Of a stretch of 64,000 nucleotides of DNA, positions 56,907 through 64,000 are shown piece by piece (within the stretch, counting starts at the first letter, position 1; every line of letters starts with the position of its first letter). The translations under genes and the position numbers were made by a program. The notes under the pieces are model-generated. The model ran no database searches, was not told where the DNA came from, and saw nothing but the letters and a program-made list of their open reading frames with translations. The DNA is from Lachnospiraceae bacterium (lineage in GTDB: Bacteria > Bacillota > Clostridia > Lachnospirales > Lachnospiraceae). The stretch is taken from assembly GCA_024403455.1 (NCBI GenBank), contig JAKSRR010000010.1, positions 1-64,000 of the forward strand. Direction: 5' to 3'.

Positions 56907-56953
56907 TTTATGGCAAGGAGTTTACTAAAAAAGCCTATCTTTCCTGCCATAAA
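56907..56953. promoter_or_regulatory. Inverted repeat upstream of the GH74 gene
   Basis: TTTATGGCA (56907-56915) and TGCCATAAA (56945-56953) are perfect 9-bp arms with AGGA/TCCT continuing inward past a one-base bulge. They share the TTTATGG core with the repeat before the TIR gene. A minus-strand TAAAAT box lies just downstream at about 56898. A regulator of xyloglucan use may bind here. Confidence 0.4.
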
Positions 56954-56969
56954 AATTAGATATCTCCAT

Positions 56970-57002
56970 AAAAAAACGTCCCCTCTCTTACGAAAGGGGA
57001 CG
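56970..57002 (-). terminator. Terminator of the MacB-like ABC gene
   Basis: Minus strand CGTCCCCT (56995-57002) pairs with AGGGGACG (56977-56984), with a seven-T run. It lies 25 bp past the stop codon of the ABC gene. Confidence 0.85.
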
Positions 57003-57026
57003 CTACGCTTCTTTTAGCAAACGAAC

Positions 57027-59912
57027 TTATTCGCTACGCAGTGCAATTACTGGATCTTTCTTTGCTGCTTTTCTAGCAGGTAAGAGTCCACCAATAACAG
57101 TAATGATAATACTGATGCCAATCAATATGATTGCGCTTACCCAAGGCAGAATAGCCTTTAAGTCGGCAAGTCCACTGACCTTCTGAATGACCATATTCAT
57201 AGGAATCAATAATAGGCAAGACACAACAATACCTAAGATTCCGGCAAAGCATCCTACAATAAAGGTCTCTGCATTAAACACCTGTGCAATATTTCCTTTA
57301 CTTGCACCAAGGGCACGCAGGATACCGATTTCCTTCGTTCTCTCTAATACAGAGATGTGAGTAATAATACCAATCATGATACTACTTACAATAAGGGAAA
57401 TTGCAACAAAGGCAATAAGTACGTAAGAAATACCATTGATAATTGTTGTTAAGGAGCTGGTAAGAAGGCCAATATAGTCTGTATATACAATCTGATCTTC
57501 TTCTGCTGCTGTCTCATTATATCTGTCGATACACTCAGAAATGAAATCCTTATCTTCAAAGGAGTCTGTATAGATGCTGATGGAAGAAGGCGTATCATAG
57601 GTAACATAGCCAAAGGCCTTCATATTATCTTCATAGCTAGCTTCACCAATCAGATTATCATACATCATCATTAAAGTATCCATATCCGGCTCGGAATCAA
57701 ACCACATCTCCATCTTGTCATTCATTGTTAAGGATGCCATCTGCGCTTCCATAGCTTCCTTGATGGAGGTCATAATCTGTTCTTCTGTAATCTGACCATA
57801 GGCAAGGGCCATCTGTAAATCGGTCTCTGACATGCCCATCATAGCTGCGATTTCAGATAATTCCATATCCTCCATAGACGGCATTTCCACTTCGCCGCCA
57901 CCCATAGCATCCATACCCATGGCAGCGCCTACCATAGTCATCATCTGTACAAGGCTCGTTAATTCTTCCTCATCCATAGAAAGCATATAGTTCTTTAATT
58001 CTTCTGCCTTTTCCTTGTCTGTACCAGGAATAAACTTTGTACCATTTAAGACGTTGGTTTCAGGGTCCTTCATCTGTGCGGTAACGATATCACTTTCCAT
58101 CGTATGTTCTACCATGTAATTGGTAAGCATGGTTGTATAAACGAAAGTCGTTGTAATATTTGCATTATCAGCACCTTCTAAAGGCTTAATGATACCGCAG
58201 ACATTTAACTTGATTCCATTCTTCTTTAAGAAATCTTCCGTCATCTCTTCCAGTGCAGTAAAGGTTCCATCGCTATTCTTCTCATATAAGTCACAAGCAG
58301 CAATTAAGTAGAAAGGCTTTTCACACATTTCTTCATAAGAGAAGGTGATTTCTTCCGGCTCCTCTTCTGCAAAGATGGCATCTACCGCTGCGTCATATAC
58401 TTCCTCGGTAACAAAACCAAGGCTGTATAAAGTTGAGATGGTTAATGCATTCTTACGGTCTAATACTAATAATATGTCTGTGTATTCAGTAGGCCATTCA
58501 CCATATAAGAGCTCATAACTTTCCTTGGTGATGGGGCTAACGGTTTCCCCGTCCTGTCCGTCCTTTACTTCAGAGAAGTTGCCACCTGTACTGTCATCCA
58601 TCATAGAAAACAGTGGATGGGTTCCGCTGGAAAGAAGACTCATGGAATTGCCCATTAAACTAAATGCTGAGCTCGCACCATGATCAACCTGGGTGTCCGT
58701 ATCCAAAAGTTCATCCTCTGGATCCTTTGTGTAAACCATAAAGGAAGTATCATAGGAGTACTTCACACCATTCTCACCGATGTACTGCCAGATCTCCGAG
58801 TTAGGATCGTCCAAGTATCTCTTAAATCCTGTAAGATTATTCTCTGCAATACCACTCATCATAGAAGATCCTGCTTCAATGACGGTGTAATCCACATGCA
58901 CCTCATCATGCGCAACCGTAGCAAGCGCGTCCTGCATTTTCTGCTCCATGGTCTCCTGCTCGCCCATGAGAGTTGCAATATCAAATGTTCTTTCCGTAAT
59001 GGAAAGAGGGTAAGAGGTCATGGTCGACTTCTGAATATCATTGATATACTTACTCATACCAGTGGAAAGCGCCAGAATAAGCGCAATACCGATAATACCA
59101 ATAGATCCTGCGAAACTGGTTAAAATCGTACGACCCTTCTTGGTCTTTAAGTTATTAAAGGAAAGGGCAAGGGCTGTACCAAAGCTCATGGATACTTTCT
59201 TTTTCTTCTGTCTTTCCTTCGCTTCCTCTACATCATCGCAAGGATTCGAATCATCTGTAATCTGACCATCCTTTAACTTTACGATACGGGTAGAATACTG
59301 CTCTGCAAGTTCTGGGTTATGGGTAACCATAATAACCAGCTTATCCTTTGCTATCTCTTTCAGCAGTTCCATAATCTGTACACTGGTCTCAGAATCCAGC
59401 GCACCCGTAGGTTCATCTGCAAGAAGAATGTCGGGATTATTGATAAGAGCTCTGGCGATCGCTACACGCTGCATCTGTCCACCAGACATCTGGTTGGGCT
59501 TCTTGTGCATGTGATCTTTTAAGCCTACCTTCTCTAATACCACCTTGGCTCTTTCTTTTCGTTCCTTCTTGGATACCCCAGCCAAAGTAAGTGCAAGCTC
59601 AACATTGGCAAGAACCGTCTGGTGGGGAATCAGATTATAACTCTGGAATACGAAACCAATGGAGTCATTACGATAATAATCCCAATCACTGTCCTTATAC
59701 TTTTTCGTAGATACTCCATTAATAATCAAATCACCACTGGTATAACGATCCAGACCACCAATAATATTAAGCATGGTTGTCTTACCGGAACCAGACTGAC
59801 CCAGAATGGAGACAAATTCATTCTCACGGAATTTAATGGATACGCCCTTTAATGCATCCTGCTTTAATTCACCCGTGATATATGTCTTCACAATGTTTTT
59901 TAACTCTAACAT
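57027..59912 (-). CDS. MacB-like ABC exporter, ATPase fused to permease
   Basis: A 961-residue single-chain transporter of the MacB/LolCDE type. Residues about 1-225 are the ATPase: Walker A GQSGSGKTTMLN, signature SGGQMQRVAIARAL, Walker B ILLADEPTGALD. One membrane helix at about 265 starts the FtsX-type permease. A very long extracytoplasmic domain (about 290-810) includes a Met-rich stretch (MDAMGGGEVEMPSMEDMELS). Three C-terminal helices carry the FtsX block (SIMIGIITHISVLERTKEIGILRALGAS). Start 59912 has AAAGGAG; a start six codons up is the site itself. Such exporters move lipoproteins, peptides or antibiotics, or act mechanically. No partner protein gene is adjacent. Confidence 0.9.
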   Translation of the reverse strand: MLELKNIVKTYITGELKQDALKGVSIKFRENEFVSILGQSGSGKTTMLNIIGGLDRYTSGDLIINGVSTKKYKDSDWDYYRNDSIGFVFQSYNLIPHQTVLANVELALTLAGVSKKERKERAKVVLEKVGLKDHMHKKPNQMSGGQMQRVAIARALINNPDILLADEPTGALDSETSVQIMELLKEIAKDKLVIMVTHNPELAEQYSTRIVKLKDGQITDDSNPCDDVEEAKERQKKKKVSMSFGTALALSFNNLKTKKGRTILTSFAGSIGIIGIALILALSTGMSKYINDIQKSTMTSYPLSITERTFDIATLMGEQETMEQKMQDALATVAHDEVHVDYTVIEAGSSMMSGIAENNLTGFKRYLDDPNSEIWQYIGENGVKYSYDTSFMVYTKDPEDELLDTDTQVDHGASSAFSLMGNSMSLLSSGTHPLFSMMDDSTGGNFSEVKDGQDGETVSPITKESYELLYGEWPTEYTDILLVLDRKNALTISTLYSLGFVTEEVYDAAVDAIFAEEEPEEITFSYEEMCEKPFYLIAACDLYEKNSDGTFTALEEMTEDFLKKNGIKLNVCGIIKPLEGADNANITTTFVYTTMLTNYMVEHTMESDIVTAQMKDPETNVLNGTKFIPGTDKEKAEELKNYMLSMDEEELTSLVQMMTMVGAAMGMDAMGGGEVEMPSMEDMELSEIAAMMGMSETDLQMALAYGQITEEQIMTSIKEAMEAQMASLTMNDKMEMWFDSEPDMDTLMMMYDNLIGEASYEDNMKAFGYVTYDTPSSISIYTDSFEDKDFISECIDRYNETAAEEDQIVYTDYIGLLTSSLTTIINGISYVLIAFVAISLIVSSIMIGIITHISVLERTKEIGILRALGASKGNIAQVFNAETFIVGCFAGILGIVVSCLLLIPMNMVIQKVSGLADLKAILPWVSAIILIGISIIITVIGGLLPARKAAKKDPVIALRSE

Positions 59913-60035
59913 GTTCTCTGCTCCTTTCACACGAATCTATATTTTACCATGGTTTTGTGTATTTTCCGTTAAATATGCAGTTGCCTTTTACCACAATATT
60001 TTTCTTAATTTGGTGTTCCTTTTCATGAAAATAGC

Positions 60036-60069
60036 CAAAAAATAGGACTACTCAGCATAGAGTAGTCCT
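60036..60069 (-). terminator. Terminator of the FHA/PP2C cluster
   Basis: Minus strand AGGACTACTC and GAGTAGTCCT form a perfect 10-bp stem with a hexaloop, followed by ATTTTTT. It lies 50 bp past the stop codon at 60120. Confidence 0.88.
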
Positions 60070-60119
60070 AAAATGAAATCTCATACACGCACTTTGTCTT
60101 GTAAAATCATCCGTCTTCC

Positions 60120-60992
60120 CTAAAAGCGCACCTTGAATTTTGCACTTCCAATCTGTATCACGTCACCATTATCTAATGGATTCATCCGCTGAATCTGCAT
60201 ATCTGCAAGATAGGTTGCCTTCTTCAGAGAAAGATTTTCGATATAGTAGGTGCCATCCATAAAATAAATTCTTGCATGAATCTTGGATACATCAGAATCA
60301 TTAAATACAATATTACAAATGCTTGCACGACCAATGAGCACCTGCTCATCAAAGGAGAAGGATAGTTCCGGATTCACAAGGGAACCATTTTCTACTTCTA
60401 ACTTGATGCTGTGGCTTCCTGTGGTAGGGGTAAAAGTCGCACTCATATCTCTTGCAGAAGCCTTAACCTTCTTTTCCTTGCTAGGTTCCTTTTCTTCTTT
60501 CAGTTTTCTTAAAAGAATCCATACCAATCCTGCTGTCTCTAACAATACAATGATTGCTAAAATCACCGTTGGTACCACATTAATCTTCTGGGGCAGACTT
60601 GCATAGATATCCATACGATTGGATACACCCGTCTGTGCTGCTTCCACAGTACTCTGCACATCAGAAACCGTGTTCAGAATCCCTGTCGTCATGCTTGTGA
60701 TGCCTCCCACAATTCCAGTAGGCTCTGCTACTACATCTTCAGAAACACTGGTAATTGTTGCTACCACCGCATCTGATGAAACACTAGTAGTTGTTACCAC
60801 TTCCTCTGAATCATTAGTTGCCTCTTCCGCATCATCTGCGGTCTTCTCTTCAGATTCTGCTGTAGCAGTATTTTCTTCTGTAATCGCAACTTCCCCGTCC
60901 TCGCACAGCGCAATGCTTTCTACACCAGTTCCTACTCCCGGCACAAGAAGATGTAAGGTTGTCATGCAAACAATCAGCATTTTTTGAAACAT
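60120..60992 (-). CDS. Membrane-anchored FHA-domain protein
   Basis: A 290-residue protein. Residues 1-20 form a signal-like segment, then comes an acidic, Thr/Ser-rich exterior region (about 25-115), one membrane helix (about 142-163, VPTVILAIIVLLETAGLVWIL), and a cytoplasmic basic stretch ending in an FHA domain (about 205-290). The FHA blocks GRASICNIVFND and VSKIHARIYF keep the Arg and Ser that grip phosphothreonine, and the tail IQIGSAKFKVRF is standard. It can bring phosphorylated proteins to the membrane. It lies 31 bp after PP2C gene one and ends at a strong terminator. Confidence 0.85.
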   Translation of the reverse strand: MFQKMLIVCMTTLHLLVPGVGTGVESIALCEDGEVAITEENTATAESEEKTADDAEEATNDSEEVVTTTSVSSDAVVATITSVSEDVVAEPTGIVGGITSMTTGILNTVSDVQSTVEAAQTGVSNRMDIYASLPQKINVVPTVILAIIVLLETAGLVWILLRKLKEEKEPSKEKKVKASARDMSATFTPTTGSHSIKLEVENGSLVNPELSFSFDEQVLIGRASICNIVFNDSDVSKIHARIYFMDGTYYIENLSLKKATYLADMQIQRMNPLDNGDVIQIGSAKFKVRF

Positions 60993-61023
60993 TATTCTAT
61001 CCTCACTTTTTAGACTGAAGTAT

Positions 61024-61749
61024 CTACTTTACAATCACTGTCATAATCGACAGATTATCATTCTCTTCATTAATGCGATCCATTAATCTAAGGAGCAAGT
61101 GCTTGGCCCAGGCTTCTGCATTTACCGCTCTCTGCAGATCAATACCGATTTCTCCGTCGCGAATAAATTCCCACATTCCATCGCTACAAAGCAAAAATGC
61201 ATCCCCAGGCACAATGGAAGTTTCTGGCGCATAAATCTCTGGCTTACAGCGATCTTCACTGCCTACCGTTCGTAAAAGTGCGGATTGATCCGGATCCGTA
61301 CAAATTTCCTGTCTTGTTATTTCTCCGCCTTTGTATTTCTTGTAAGCAACAGAATGGTCATTGGTATAAGACTGCACTTCTCCTTCATGCACATAGTATA
61401 GTCTGGAGTCACCTACATTGGCCCATACTGCTTTGTCTCCTACAACAGAAAGTGCAACCACTGTACTCTTAAGTACAGAATTACGTTCCTCCTGCTCTTT
61501 TAGTATTCTTCGATTCGACTCTATAATCTTTTCCTGAAGCCATCCCTTCTGGTCCGGCTGGAATGTGCCATCCCACTCTTCAACCATGGTATTGCATACG
61601 ATTTCAGACGCCAACTCTCCAAAGGAGTGTCCACCAAGTCCATCAGCAACCACAAAAATACCATTTTGTTCTATGGTTCGAAAGGATACGTGATCCTGAT
61701 TATAAGATCTTCCACCTTTATTTGTATACGCAAATACATCAAATTTCAT
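61024..61749 (-). CDS. PP2C-family protein phosphatase 1
   Basis: A 241-residue Ser/Thr phosphatase. Metal motifs are VVADGLGGHSFGE (motif with the DG pair), WANVGDSRLYYV, LLCSDGMWEFI and ENDNLSIMTVIV. The four acidic ligands appear intact. It would remove phosphate from proteins marked by an Hanks-type kinase, which is not seen in the window but may lie just past the right edge. AAGGAA lies 15 bases before the ATG, a weak site. It lies 42 bp after the second phosphatase gene. Confidence 0.88.
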   Translation of the reverse strand: MKFDVFAYTNKGGRSYNQDHVSFRTIEQNGIFVVADGLGGHSFGELASEIVCNTMVEEWDGTFQPDQKGWLQEKIIESNRRILKEQEERNSVLKSTVVALSVVGDKAVWANVGDSRLYYVHEGEVQSYTNDHSVAYKKYKGGEITRQEICTDPDQSALLRTVGSEDRCKPEIYAPETSIVPGDAFLLCSDGMWEFIRDGEIGIDLQRAVNAEAWAKHLLLRLMDRINEENDNLSIMTVIVK

Positions 61750-61791
61750 AGGTGCATTCTTTTCCTTCTCTGTTCTTTCAACAACTACGGA

Positions 61792-62553
61792 CTACACAAC
61801 ACACTTCACAACGATGGCTGTGTAATTATCCTGATTTTTCTTTTTATGTGCTAATACAGAACGTTCAATCGCTGCACACATCATTTCCGGCTGAGGATAA
61901 CTTAGTACAGCTTTAATCTCCTCTTCCGATAATACTCCACCCACACCATCAGAGCAGGCAAGAAGGACATCCCCTTCATGAAGCTTCATCGGTCTAACGG
62001 ACCCATCAATTTCAGACAATCCTGCATATCCCAAAAACTGAGTGAGTGCAGCTGTATCTGGATGCACTCTGGCAGGTTCAGGATCCAGTTCTCCATCCAT
62101 AATGGCTTCGTCATACATCTGGTTGCGAAGATTATGTTCTGTGTTCAACTGAAAAAGATCCTCTCCTCGTTTTAGAAAGAGAAAACTGTCTCCTACGGAA
62201 GCATAATATAATCCATCGTCATAAATCATACAGGTAACCGCCGTGGAACCACCCTGTCCCTCTAAAAGCTTCTCTACTTCTGCAGAAGACTCATAGACAC
62301 TCTGCTTTAACTGTGCTGCGATATTTTTGGAAACATTCATGTTTTCAAAATTTTTAACAATGTAGGTGATTGCCGTCTCACTTGCTACCTTGCCATCGCG
62401 CATTCCACCCATTCCATCGCACACAACAAAAAGAAGACCCTTCTCTTTACTGACTTTTACATTATGATCATTTACATATGCAAAGGAATCTTCCTGTCTG
62501 GCCCTTGTGCCAATTCCCTGTACACTTGCAATATGATAGCTTTGCTGTGGCAT
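61792..62553 (-). CDS. PP2C-family protein phosphatase 2
   Basis: A 253-residue PP2C phosphatase. Motifs: FVVCDGMGGMRDGKVASE, YASVGDSFLFLKRG, VLLACSDGVGGVLSEEE, KNQDNYTAIVVK. It is a paralogue of the next gene, at low identity. The start follows GAGGAG at perfect spacing and lies just four bases after the FHA gene stop. Two phosphatases in one unit suggest different targets or one regulatory copy; all metal ligands appear present in both. Confidence 0.88.
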   Translation of the reverse strand: MPQQSYHIASVQGIGTRARQEDSFAYVNDHNVKVSKEKGLLFVVCDGMGGMRDGKVASETAITYIVKNFENMNVSKNIAAQLKQSVYESSAEVEKLLEGQGGSTAVTCMIYDDGLYYASVGDSFLFLKRGEDLFQLNTEHNLRNQMYDEAIMDGELDPEPARVHPDTAALTQFLGYAGLSEIDGSVRPMKLHEGDVLLACSDGVGGVLSEEEIKAVLSYPQPEMMCAAIERSVLAHKKKNQDNYTAIVVKCVV

Positions 62554-62557
62554 AGTA

Positions 62558-64000
62558 TTACTCCTCAGTTGCTTCTTCTGTTACCGTAGTATCTTCTCCT
62601 GCTTTGATTCCATCATTCCAATTGAATTTATCATTACAGAATGGTACATACACCAGAGTGGTTGCTCCAAACTCTATCTTATCGAAAGCCTGCAGCTTTT
62701 CTGGCTGAATGACTGCTTCTCCATGCAGATAAATGTTGGAAGAGTTTTCTCCCGGAACCAAATAGCAGACATTATGCTTAGAGTCATAGTTAATCTTTGC
62801 ATAATTTTCTCTGGATATTGCAGTATCTCCCTGGATAGAAATATCCATATGTCCGCCACGACCAACCGTGTTAATCTTCTCGTAAATTCTATAGTCCTTA
62901 CCTTTTTCGGCACCTTCAATACATACAAGCCATCCTACTACAGGTTCCGTCTTCGTACTTACGTTTTTCTGAACAATACCTACTGTTTTACCTATATCTT
63001 CAGAAGAATCTCCACCTAACTGTGGCACAGGCATCTGCAGCGGCTGGGAAAGTTGAGAAATGCCTCCACCCATCGGCGGCACTACAGGACTCACCGGCTG
63101 CTGATTATTATTTGGCTGCACACCCATTGGCTGAGGCACAGGCTGCATAGCACCAGGCATGGGCTGCATGCCATTTTGCATTGGTTGAGGCATAGGCTGC
63201 ATACCATTCTGGGGCATAGGATTCCCCATCGGCATCTGATTCATAACTGGCTGGTTGGGTTGCTTCAATTTATCACCCAACTTCTGGAATATATTCTTTT
63301 TCGGCGCCTGTTGCTGGGGCACACCATAAGGATTCTGTCCCTGTGGCATTCCATTATTCATCATCTGTCCTGGAGCCATCATTCCTGGCTGAGACATAGA
63401 TTGTTGAGGCATAGGCTGGACACCTACAGGTGCTGATTGCATATTACCCAAAGGGGAGGCCATCATGGCAGGATTCATACCATTGTTTTGAGGAATGGGC
63501 TGGGGTATGGGCTGCATCATCGGCTGAGGCATACTACTTTGCGGCATCGGATTTCCTATAGGCTGCATTACTGGTGCGCTCATTCCGGCCTGTGGCATAG
63601 CATTACCCATAGGTTCCTGCGCAGGAGCCTTTTCCATCTGCTGGGCATTCTGGTTTGCCAGCGCATTCTGTCTTCTAACCTCTGCTGAATTTACATTATT
63701 GGCAGGCATCGTTTTTCCAATATCTACAGAAGGTGCTGCTACATTCGATGCTGGCATTGTTTTTCCAATATCTACGGAAGGTGCTGCTACATTCGATGCT
63801 GGCATTGTTTTTCCAATATCTACGGAAGGTGCTGCCACATTCATTGCGGGCATTGTCTTTCCGATATCTGCCGAGGGCGCTGCTACATTCATTGCGGGCA
63901 TTGTTTTTCCGATATCTGCCGAAGGCGCTGCTACAAAGGGTGCAGGTATAGACTCTTCAGCAACTACAGGTGCTGCCGGCATAACAGGCATCTGGGGTAA
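62558..64000 (-). CDS. FHA-domain protein with tandem repeats, 5' end outside window
   Basis: At least 480 residues; the frame stays open to the window edge, so the N-terminus is missing. First visible part: five 16-residue repeats of the form VAAPSxDIGKTMPAxN. A Met/Gln/Pro-rich low-complexity region follows (about 250 residues, many QPMPQ and NGMQPMP units). Then comes one more DIGKTVGI and a C-terminal FHA domain (NTVGRGGHMDISIQGDTAISRENYAKI), with the phosphothreonine-gripping Arg and Ser. The T of DIGKT may be the phosphorylated ligand, by analogy with FHA partners. The PP2C gene follows after 4 bp. Confidence 0.85.
   Translation of the reverse strand, partial: LPQMPVMPAAPVVAEESIPAPFVAAPSADIGKTMPAMNVAAPSADIGKTMPAMNVAAPSVDIGKTMPASNVAAPSVDIGKTMPASNVAAPSVDIGKTMPANNVNSAEVRRQNALANQNAQQMEKAPAQEPMGNAMPQAGMSAPVMQPIGNPMPQSSMPQPMMQPIPQPIPQNNGMNPAMMASPLGNMQSAPVGVQPMPQQSMSQPGMMAPGQMMNNGMPQGQNPYGVPQQQAPKKNIFQKLGDKLKQPNQPVMNQMPMGNPMPQNGMQPMPQPMQNGMQPMPGAMQPVPQPMGVQPNNNQQPVSPVVPPMGGGISQLSQPLQMPVPQLGGDSSEDIGKTVGIVQKNVSTKTEPVVGWLVCIEGAEKGKDYRIYEKINTVGRGGHMDISIQGDTAISRENYAKINYDSKHNVCYLVPGENSSNIYLHGEAVIQPEKLQAFDKIEFGATTLVYVPFCNDKFNWNDGIKAGEDTTVTEEATEE
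63705..63944. repeat. Five 48-bp tandem coding repeats
   Basis: Five units of exactly 48 bp begin at about 63705, 63753, 63801, 63849 and 63897. Units two and three are almost identical; units four and five share different third-base changes. Each codes for one 16-residue DIGKT repeat of the FHA gene. The exact length with mostly silent changes fits expansion by slippage or recombination. Confidence 0.85.

Noticed and set aside
63053..63436. His/Arg/Leu-rich frame opposite the FHA gene
   Set aside because: It is the complement of the Met/Gln/Pro-rich low-complexity region.
63705..63944. CRISPR array
   Set aside because: The 48-bp units are contiguous, with no unique spacers, and are in frame within a gene.

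Overview
The window looks like chromosome from a low-to-moderate-GC Firmicute of the Lachnospiraceae type, probably Butyrivibrio- or Pseudobutyrivibrio-like. This is an inference from gene content. There is a beta-glucosidase with its domains in swapped order, cytoplasmic xyloglucan and cellulose oligosaccharide hydrolases, a SAM-I riboswitch on metK, strong AGGAGG-like ribosome binding sites, c-di-GMP genes, and FHA/PP2C phospho-signalling. No rRNA, tRNA, CRISPR array, insertion sequence or phage module was seen. Almost all genes lie on the minus strand; the exceptions are the flotillin gene, the HD-GYP gene and one alpha/beta hydrolase.

Layout. 1-2.6 kb is an eroded accessory patch: a RhuM-Fic protein, a metallophosphoesterase stump, an XRE regulator and a flavodoxin gene with an internal deletion. 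2.6-5.9 kb is a GH3 beta-glucosidase operon. 6.1-11.1 kb holds flotillin, CorA, a GNAT enzyme, an acyltransferase, a PNPOx-family protein and a PilZ protein. From 28.2 kb down to 11.2 kb runs a long, tightly packed co-directional array: coiled-coil protein, dGTPase, hybrid histidine kinase, GDP-sugar genes (gmd, rmd), AraC regulator, HAD phosphatase, DUF624 protein, SGNH esterase, leucine-rich protein, zinc-ribbon membrane protein, GH5, a small helical protein, a SunS-like glycosyltransferase and TcdA. 28-37.7 kb is housekeeping: rRNA/tRNA methyltransferase, pfkA, dnaE, acyltransferase, metK with its riboswitch, and a divergent HD-GYP gene. 37.8-43.9 kb holds uvrA, uvrB, a Cys-cluster protein and an orphan. 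44-48.7 kb holds a lipase-like hydrolase, aroA and an amino-acid ABC transporter.

The region most worth attention is 48.8-52.2 kb. It is a compact three-gene unit: a TIR protein with two zinc ribbons around a helix-turn-helix, a receiver-linked class III nucleotide cyclase whose substrate-choosing residues are not those of adenylate cyclases, and a protein of unknown family. A perfect inverted repeat sits on its promoter. A cytoplasmic xyloglucan module (GH74-GH31) follows at 52.3-56.8 kb, then a MacB-like ABC exporter. The right edge (60.1-64 kb) is an FHA-PP2C-PP2C-FHA cluster. Its last gene runs off the window and carries five exact-length 48-bp repeats.

How they fit together. The carbohydrate genes suggest import of cello- and xyloglucan oligosaccharides and their hydrolysis inside the cell. 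Nucleotide second messengers (PilZ, HD-GYP, the cyclase) and Ser/Thr phosphorylation (PP2C, FHA) make this stretch unusually rich in signalling.
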